Assembly: GCA_964538665.1 (NCBI GenBank)
Contig: CAZIEB010000031.1
Location: 1 to 5,895 of the forward strand
Reading direction: 5' to 3'
Length of the DNA stretch: 5,895 bases
Origin: JAPUDQ01 sp964538665
Lineage (GTDB): Bacteria; Patescibacteriota; Saccharimonadia; Saccharimonadales; Saccharimonadaceae
The translations under genes were made by a program, and so were the position numbers. This document shows, in pieces, positions 1 to 4,354 of this stretch (position 1 is its first letter; the number at the start of each line of letters is the position of its first letter). Under the pieces are notes generated by a model, which was not told the origin of the DNA, searched no databases, and saw only the letters and a list, made by a program, of their open reading frames with translations.

Positions 1-2
1 CG

Positions 3-122
3 TCGTCGTGGTCAACGCCTGATGGCTACGCACCAATTTCTGAGATTCCACCGATGCGCTATACCGACAACTTTGCTCCGACCGAACGATTCTCGGCTGG
101 CTGCCGCAACAGCGCGCTCTAG
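3..122 (+). CDS. 3' end of an unidentified protein, possibly spermidine-synthase-like (partial)
   Basis: The frame starting at base 3 is open from the window edge to a TAG at 120-122 and encodes 39 residues. The C-terminal part reads roughly PPMRYTDNFAPTERF followed by a short tail. A TD-x-x-AP-x-E pattern near the C-terminus resembles the TDDyAPvE ending I remember from spermidine-synthase-family and fused MFS/spermidine-synthase proteins; this is a weak motif resemblance, not an identification. The fragment is too short to show a catalytic domain. The frame at base 1 and one antisense frame are also open across part of this region. I prefer frame 3 because its peptide looks protein-like and it ends just before an AT-rich, promoter-like gap. 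If real, it lies upstream of pyrG in the same direction, but pyrG appears to have its own promoter. Confidence 0.4.
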   Translation, partial: SSWSTPDGYAPISEIPPMRYTDNFAPTERFSAGCRNSAL

Positions 123-172
123 CTACGTAATTCATAATCTTTAATTATCAACTACGAGCAATTATTTGTAAC

Positions 173-192
173 ATACGATATAATTGACCTAC
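173..192 (+). promoter_or_regulatory. pyrG promoter: consensus -10 box, likely leaderless start
   Basis: A perfect TATAAT lies at 179-184, in the AT-rich gap after the upstream gene. The conventional distance from the -10 box puts transcription start at about base 191, two bases before the pyrG ATG at 193. The mRNA would therefore have essentially no 5' leader. There is no Shine-Dalgarno-like purine run between the box and the ATG. I see no good -35 at 16-18 bases spacing (the 17-base position reads GAGCAA) and no TGn extension. The hexamer is seen directly; its activity and the start site are inferred. Confidence 0.6.
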
Positions 193-1788
193 ATGAAGAC
201 TACCCCAAAGTACATTTTTGTGACAGGGGGCGTACTCTCTGGAGTTGGCAAAGGCATCACGGCGGCGTCTCTCGGCGCCCTTTTAAAATCACGTGGCCTG
301 CGCGTCTCCATGCAGAAATGCGACCCATACCTCAATGTCGATGCTGGCACGCTCAATCCTGCCGAGCACGGCGAATGTTTTGTGACCCGTGATGGTGCAG
401 AGACCGACCTTGATCTGGGACATTATGAGCGATTTTTAGACGAAGAGACGACGCGAAATAGCATTACGCTCTCTGGAAGTCTCATGAAACAGCTCATCGA
501 CGACGAACGCGCCGGCAAGTTTCTTGGCAAGACAGTACAACTCGTCCCGCATTTGACTGATGCGATTCAGCGCAAGATCGAGGAAGCCGGCAAGGATGCT
601 GATGTACATATCGTCGAGCTAGGCGGCACGATCGGGGACTACGAAGGCCTGAGTTTTGTTGAAGCATTTCGCGAATTTGCCATGAAGCGTCGCGGCGATG
701 TGGCGTTTGTGCATGTTGTGTATGTGCCGTATCTCGAGGCGAGCAAAGAATTCAAGACAAAGCCAGCACAAAATGCGGTGCGTGACCTCCGCGGGTTTGG
801 TATTCAGCCAGATATTATCGTGGCGCGAGTTGAGCGAGAGCCAGATGATTCGATAATCCGTAAAGTCAGTCAATTTGGCGGCGTGGCACCAGAGGCGGTC
901 GCAATATTACCAAATGCCGACACTGTCCTACGCGTACCATTGACGCTGCACGAGCTCGGTATCGATACCCAAATTGCCCGAGTCATTTTAGGGATGCAAG
1001 TTGGCGAAGCCGATCTTACGCCGTGGCATGATGTCGTTCAAAAGGCGACAGACAAGCATGAGCGTCGTGTGCGTGTCGGCATCGTTGCGAAATATTTGGA
1101 CAATGAAGACACCTATATCTCAGTGCTCGAAGCGCTCAAAAGCGCAGGCTGGCATGAAGGTGTCGGTGTAGAGTATGAGTGGGTAAATGCAGAAGATATC
1201 GAGGCAAAAGGCACTGGTGTGCTCGCAAATTATGATGGCATTTTGGTCCCGGGCGGCTTTGGCTCGCGAGGGACTGAGGGCAAAATAGCCGCTGCTCAGT
1301 ATGCCCTTGAGCAAAAAAAGCCGTATCTTGGCCTCTGTTTGGGGCTGCAGGTTGCGGTCATCGCGGCCGCACGTCGTGGTGGTGTCAAAAACGCAACAAG
1401 TGGCGAGTTTAACCCTTCATCGCCAGAGCAGGTTGTCTACATTATGGACGACCAAAAAGGCAAAGAATCAACCGGCGGCACGATGCGACTCGGCGATTAT
1501 CCGGCGCATCTTGTCGATGGCTCGGTTGTCGGTAGACTGTACGGCGAATCCGATATTGTCGAACGACACCGACACCGCTATGAAGTCAATCGAGCGTATG
1601 AGGATAACATTGTGGCGGGCGGTCTCGCTATTTCGGGGCAGTCGCCAGATGGCACGCTCGTTGAATTTATAGAGGCGACCGATCATCCCTACTTTGTCGC
1701 CACACAAGCGCACCCAGAATTTCGTTCTCGCCCAACTCGTCCACATCCACTCTTTGCCGGCTTTATTAGAGCGCTTAGTAAAAGCTAA
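193..1788 (+). CDS. pyrG: CTP synthase (glutamine-hydrolysing)
   Basis: Cytosolic enzyme that makes CTP from UTP, ATP and glutamine, the last step of de novo cytidine nucleotide synthesis. It has 531 residues from the ATG at 193, close to the 545 of E. coli PyrG. The N-terminal synthetase domain (about 1-265) has the P-loop GGVLSGVGKG (12-21, Lys20), DPY at 44-46, the GAETDLDLGHYERF block (68-81), VELGGTIGD with Glu142, and KTKPAQ (188-193), which matches the UTP/CTP-binding KTKPTQ of E. coli. The C-terminal class I glutamine amidotransferase domain (about 294-528) has PGGFGSRG, the nucleophile Cys382 in GLCLGLQ, GGTMRLG, RHRHRYEVN, and His507/Glu509 in HPEF, so the triad is complete. I chose ATG 193 over an in-frame TTG at 184 because that TTG begins at the last base of the -10 box and the protein from 193 starts as the family does (MKTTPKYIFVTGG). 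It converges on the J-protein gene 30 bases downstream. Confidence 0.98.
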   Translation: MKTTPKYIFVTGGVLSGVGKGITAASLGALLKSRGLRVSMQKCDPYLNVDAGTLNPAEHGECFVTRDGAETDLDLGHYERFLDEETTRNSITLSGSLMKQLIDDERAGKFLGKTVQLVPHLTDAIQRKIEEAGKDADVHIVELGGTIGDYEGLSFVEAFREFAMKRRGDVAFVHVVYVPYLEASKEFKTKPAQNAVRDLRGFGIQPDIIVARVEREPDDSIIRKVSQFGGVAPEAVAILPNADTVLRVPLTLHELGIDTQIARVILGMQVGEADLTPWHDVVQKATDKHERRVRVGIVAKYLDNEDTYISVLEALKSAGWHEGVGVEYEWVNAEDIEAKGTGVLANYDGILVPGGFGSRGTEGKIAAAQYALEQKKPYLGLCLGLQVAVIAAARRGGVKNATSGEFNPSSPEQVVYIMDDQKGKESTGGTMRLGDYPAHLVDGSVVGRLYGESDIVERHRHRYEVNRAYEDNIVAGGLAISGQSPDGTLVEFIEATDHPYFVATQAHPEFRSRPTRPHPLFAGFIRALSKS

Positions 1789-1818
1789 AAAACATTCAAA
1801 TGGCGGTAGGGCATTGGC

Positions 1819-2250
1819 TTATACCCACTGGCATTTACACAGGCGTGTTTCGAGTCCGAGGAATCCTTTTTCGGGCTGGGTGTTTTTGGTGATAGTGCCG
1901 ATACCGCTGCAGTGTGGGCAGTCTTTTGCGCGGAGTTTGCGTTCGTAGCCCACGATACGAGGGTTGTCGGGCTGAAAAAACGACCGATGATCGTACTGAG
2001 AGTCAGCGAAAGGGTCGTAATGGCCGGGTTCAGCGCTATTTGGGGTTATGATTTTAATTTGTGAACGGATATCTTCGATAGATAACTTCATTAGCAGGTC
2101 GTAGGCTTCTTTTATCTTCTCGAACTGTTTTGCCGACCCTTTTTTGTCTGGGTGATGAGTATGAGCGGCTTGGCGAAACTGTTTTTTGATGCTTGTCTTC
2201 GTGACATCATCAGAAAGATTGAGCGCCGTAATCGCTTCTGCAACTGTCAT
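1819..2250 (-). CDS. Small J-domain protein with reduced zinc-finger motif (DnaJ-like co-chaperone)
   Basis: The product has 143 residues. Residues 1-55 form a J domain: a helix I-like start (VAEAITALNLS), a basic helix II (TSIKKQFRQAAHTH), the HPD motif at 33-35 needed to stimulate Hsp70 ATPase, and helix III (QFEKIKEAYDLLMKL). A polar region rich in Asp, Tyr and Pro follows (about 70-100). The C-terminus has CPHCSGIGT (111-119) and CKC (138-140), like half of the DnaJ zinc-finger region, probably enough for one zinc site. The Gly/Phe region and the C-terminal substrate-binding domains of full DnaJ are absent, so it is not the housekeeping DnaJ (about 370 residues). It is likely a cytosolic, specialised DnaK partner; the client is unknown. 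Its ATG overlaps the stop of the upstream sucCD fusion as ATGA, so translation is probably coupled. A weak AGGT (2259-2262) lies 8 bases before the start. Confidence 0.87.
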   Translation of the reverse strand: MTVAEAITALNLSDDVTKTSIKKQFRQAAHTHHPDKKGSAKQFEKIKEAYDLLMKLSIEDIRSQIKIITPNSAEPGHYDPFADSQYDHRSFFQPDNPRIVGYERKLRAKDCPHCSGIGTITKNTQPEKGFLGLETRLCKCQWV

Positions 2251-4316
2251 CGCAATTGACCTATCAGCTCATCGAGCGTGTCGCTCATGGTGATGCCTTG
2301 CTCAGCCATGTAGTCAGTTTTTTCTTTGGCTGATTCGCCGAGGCCACCGACGATAGCACCAGCGTGACCAAATTGTTGGCCGGCCGGTAGGGAATGACCT
2401 ACCACGAGTCCATAGACTGGTTTTGTGACATTATGTTTTATAAATTCGGCAGCAATTTGTTCGCTTGTACCACCAATCTCTCCGACCATAACGATTCGAT
2501 CGACGTGTGGGTCGTGTTCGCACATCTGTAGTGCTTCTGAAAAATTCATTCCTTGAATAGGATCGCCACCAATACCGAGGACTATTCGTTGACCTATGTC
2601 TTTTTTGGTCAGAGCATCGGCGAGCTCATAGGTGAGTGTGCCGCTGCGAGAGATGATTGCGGTTGTGCCTGGCGTTGTGATATGCGTTGCGATGATGCCG
2701 AGCTTGTGGATGCCAGGGATGATGAGTCCGGGGCAGTTGGGTCCTACTATCGTTGCGTTTTTTACAGCTGCATGAGTATGCAATGCTAGCATGTCATGGA
2801 CAGGGATGCCCTCGGTGATTATGACAACCAACTTGATGCCGGCATCAAGTGACTCGAGTACGGCAGATTTCGCAAATGTCGGCGGCACAAACACGACGCT
2901 TGTGGTTGCGTGATGTGTTTTTAGGGCATCTGAAACAGAGTTGTAGACAGGAATATCATGCACCGATTGCCCACCTTTGCCAGGCGTGACGCCTGCAACG
3001 ATATTTGTGCCGGCAGCAATCATGCCCTGCGTATGAAAACTCCCATGATGCCCAGTGATGCCTTGGACAATCACTGGACTATGCCCAAAGACGCCTCGAT
3101 ACATGCCATCATTCAACGGCTTCGCGCCGGGCACGAGCAAGGGCCCCGGCGCCTTGTCGTGCTCGGGCTGCAGATGTTTCTTGATGGATGTATCTTCGCC
3201 TGCGCTATCAGAAGTCGTATCGATTTGTAACTTTGTGCCACCCGAGGCTAGCGTAGATCGCGTCGCGGAGTAGGCCTGATTTTTAAGGGCGAGTTCAACG
3301 CACGTAGCCAAGTCCGGCATAATCGCAATACTTGCTTCTTTCAGTAAAGCCACAGCTTCATCGCGTCGGGTACCTTCGAGCCGAATATAGAGTGGTACGA
3401 GATCTGGAATTTCACGTTTTGCGGCGATAATTCCGCGAGCGATATCATCGCAGCGGGTAATCCCGGCAAAAATGTTGATAATGATGCTCGTTACTCTAGG
3501 CAGGGCAGTAATTTCACGCAGATTTTTGATAAACACGTCTTCGCCAGTGCCGCCGCCTATGTCGAGGAAGTTTGCAGGTCGACCGCCGTGAGCATAAATT
3601 GCATCCATCGTGCTCATGGCCATGCCGGCACCGTTGGCTATGACACCAACCGTGCCGCCAAGTGCTAAAACGCTTGATGAAACTGCTTGATTGGCATAAT
3701 CAGGATGCCGAAACAGGGCATTATCATCAAGCACGCATTTTGCGTCAGCCGCAACAAGCGTATCCTTTTTGGTAACCACAAGAGGATTTACCTCAAGTAG
3801 CAGCAGGTCATTGCGTGACATACACTCATATAGTTGCTCGAGAAGAGTTTTGGACGCGTTTTGATCGATATTGAGCGTTTTGGCAACCGTTTCTGATGCA
3901 TTTTTGTCATCATAAGGCACCGATATGACCGATGATGTGTGTGATTCTATCTCCACACCGCCCTGACTGCTCGCGATGACGTCAATTCGCCGCATGTCAC
4001 GGTTGAGTTTGAGTGCGATATACAGCTCGCGCTCTATCTGGATGGCTTGTTCGACGAGGATAGCCTCCGGCTTGTAACCCTTTATTTCTAGCGCTTTGAC
4101 CTCAGGAAATGTAGCCAAAAATTCATCAGCAGATGTGACAAGTTGTATACCGCCGAGCTTGCCACGTCCACCTATAGGGACTTGGCTTTTGAGGACTACC
4201 GGATAGGATAATTCTTCAGGATTGCAGCTGGAGCCAGTCTCGACAACCGTGCTATCTGGCACGCTGATGCCACTGCGCTTGAGGAGTTCTTTGGCCTGGT
4301 ATTCAAGTAATTGCAT
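2247..4316 (-). CDS. sucCD: Succinyl-CoA synthetase, beta (SucC) and alpha (SucD) subunits fused in one chain
   Basis: This enzyme class interconverts succinyl-CoA plus NDP and phosphate with succinate, CoA and NTP; normally two proteins make it. The ORF has 689 residues from the ATG at 4316. Residues 1-348 are SucC-like: MQLLEYQAKELLKRSG start, ATP-grasp GGRGKLGG (near 49-56), EVNPL (175-179), DAK (191-193), ANGAG, NFLDIGGG, NIFAGITRCD and RLEGT. Residues 349-404 are a polar linker rich in Ser, Thr, Gly and Lys. Residues 405-689 are SucD-like: CoA-binding GITGHHGSF and GVTPGKGG (442-449), GPNCPG (525-530), SRSGTLTYE, GIGGDP, GEIGG (Glu613), and the phosphohistidine His651 in GHAGAI. All key catalytic residues I can place are present. 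The ORF is open back to 4370, but that start would lie inside argS, and SucC proteins begin like the 4316 product. No other citrate-cycle gene is in view, so the physiological substrate is uncertain. The J-domain gene follows with a 4-base overlap. Confidence 0.95.
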   Translation of the reverse strand: MQLLEYQAKELLKRSGISVPDSTVVETGSSCNPEELSYPVVLKSQVPIGGRGKLGGIQLVTSADEFLATFPEVKALEIKGYKPEAILVEQAIQIERELYIALKLNRDMRRIDVIASSQGGVEIESHTSSVISVPYDDKNASETVAKTLNIDQNASKTLLEQLYECMSRNDLLLLEVNPLVVTKKDTLVAADAKCVLDDNALFRHPDYANQAVSSSVLALGGTVGVIANGAGMAMSTMDAIYAHGGRPANFLDIGGGTGEDVFIKNLREITALPRVTSIIINIFAGITRCDDIARGIIAAKREIPDLVPLYIRLEGTRRDEAVALLKEASIAIMPDLATCVELALKNQAYSATRSTLASGGTKLQIDTTSDSAGEDTSIKKHLQPEHDKAPGPLLVPGAKPLNDGMYRGVFGHSPVIVQGITGHHGSFHTQGMIAAGTNIVAGVTPGKGGQSVHDIPVYNSVSDALKTHHATTSVVFVPPTFAKSAVLESLDAGIKLVVIITEGIPVHDMLALHTHAAVKNATIVGPNCPGLIIPGIHKLGIIATHITTPGTTAIISRSGTLTYELADALTKKDIGQRIVLGIGGDPIQGMNFSEALQMCEHDPHVDRIVMVGEIGGTSEQIAAEFIKHNVTKPVYGLVVGHSLPAGQQFGHAGAIVGGLGESAKEKTDYMAEQGITMSDTLDELIGQLR
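2259..2262 (-). promoter_or_regulatory. Weak Shine-Dalgarno-like site for the J-domain gene
   Basis: AGGT on the minus strand, 8 bases before the ATG at 2250-2248 and inside the last codons of the sucCD fusion. It is short and could be chance. The spacing is right, and it contrasts with the three promoter-proximal genes here, which show no such site at proper spacing. With the ATGA overlap it supports re-initiation by ribosomes finishing the upstream gene. Confidence 0.4.
3105..3272 (-). other. Interdomain linker of the SucC-SucD fusion
   Basis: This 168-base stretch encodes residues 349-404 of the fusion. It matches neither subunit: it is polar and low in hydrophobic residues, with Ser/Thr/Gly/Lys/Asp-rich segments and then a Pro/Gly-rich part (KAPGPLLVPGAKPLND). 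It is probably a flexible tether letting the beta and alpha halves pack as in the two-chain enzyme. It ends immediately before Met405, which sits at exactly the spacing of a free-standing SucD start (15 residues from Met through the QG before the first Rossmann glycines, as in E. coli). Confidence 0.75.
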
Positions 4317-4323
4317 TACATCT

Positions 4324-4332
4324 ATTGTACCA
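4324..4332 (-). promoter_or_regulatory. sucCD promoter: extended -10 (TGGTACAAT)
   Basis: On the minus strand TACAAT (4329-4324) is preceded by TGG, giving a TGn extended -10. The predicted transcription start is about 4317, one base before the ATG at 4316, so the transcript would be leaderless. A GAGGTG run at 4336-4331 looks like a Shine-Dalgarno sequence, but it is 14 bases from the ATG and would lie upstream of the transcript start. The 17-base-spaced -35 position reads TCATTT, which is poor. Confidence 0.6.
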
Positions 4333-4336
4333 CCTC

Positions 4337-4345
4337 TGTTATACT
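4337..4345 (+). promoter_or_regulatory. argS promoter: extended -10 (TGTTATACT)
   Basis: TATACT (4340-4345) is preceded by TGT, giving a TGn extended -10. The predicted transcription start is about 4352, three bases before the ATG at 4355. No convincing -35 is seen; the candidate at 18-base spacing, TTACAT (4316-4321), falls over the sucCD start. No Shine-Dalgarno precedes the ATG. The element interleaves with the divergent sucCD promoter, so the two polymerase sites must overlap. Confidence 0.6.
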
Positions 4346-4354
4346 GAAATGAGT

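Noticed and set aside
184..192. TTG start for pyrG three codons upstream of the ATG
   Set aside because: The TTG begins at the last base of the TATAAT box and would lie before the predicted transcript start; the protein from ATG 193 already starts like the family.
1313..1319. Run of seven A in pyrG as a frameshift or slippage site
   Set aside because: The frame continues correctly through it (Gln-Lys-Lys), with no overlapping product or stimulatory structure.
619..1746. Open frames antisense to or overlapping pyrG
   Set aside because: They lie wholly inside a certain gene, have unnatural composition and show no motifs.
1787..1820. Intrinsic terminator after the J-domain gene (minus strand)
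   Set aside because: There is a six-T run, but the only stem is 4-5 AT-rich pairs with a mismatch and a 9-base loop, too weak to call.
2553..3273. Plus-strand open frames across sucCD
   Set aside because: Shadows of the fusion gene: Cys/Arg/Met-rich, no recognisable domains, no start signals.
4331..4336. GAGGTG on the minus strand as a Shine-Dalgarno for sucCD
   Set aside because: Spacer of 14 bases to the ATG is too long, and it overlaps the extended -10 element.
4349..4354. ATG at 4349 as the argS start
   Set aside because: Only three bases after the -10 box, so upstream of the expected transcript start. Still possible if transcription starts further up; it would add only Met-Ser.
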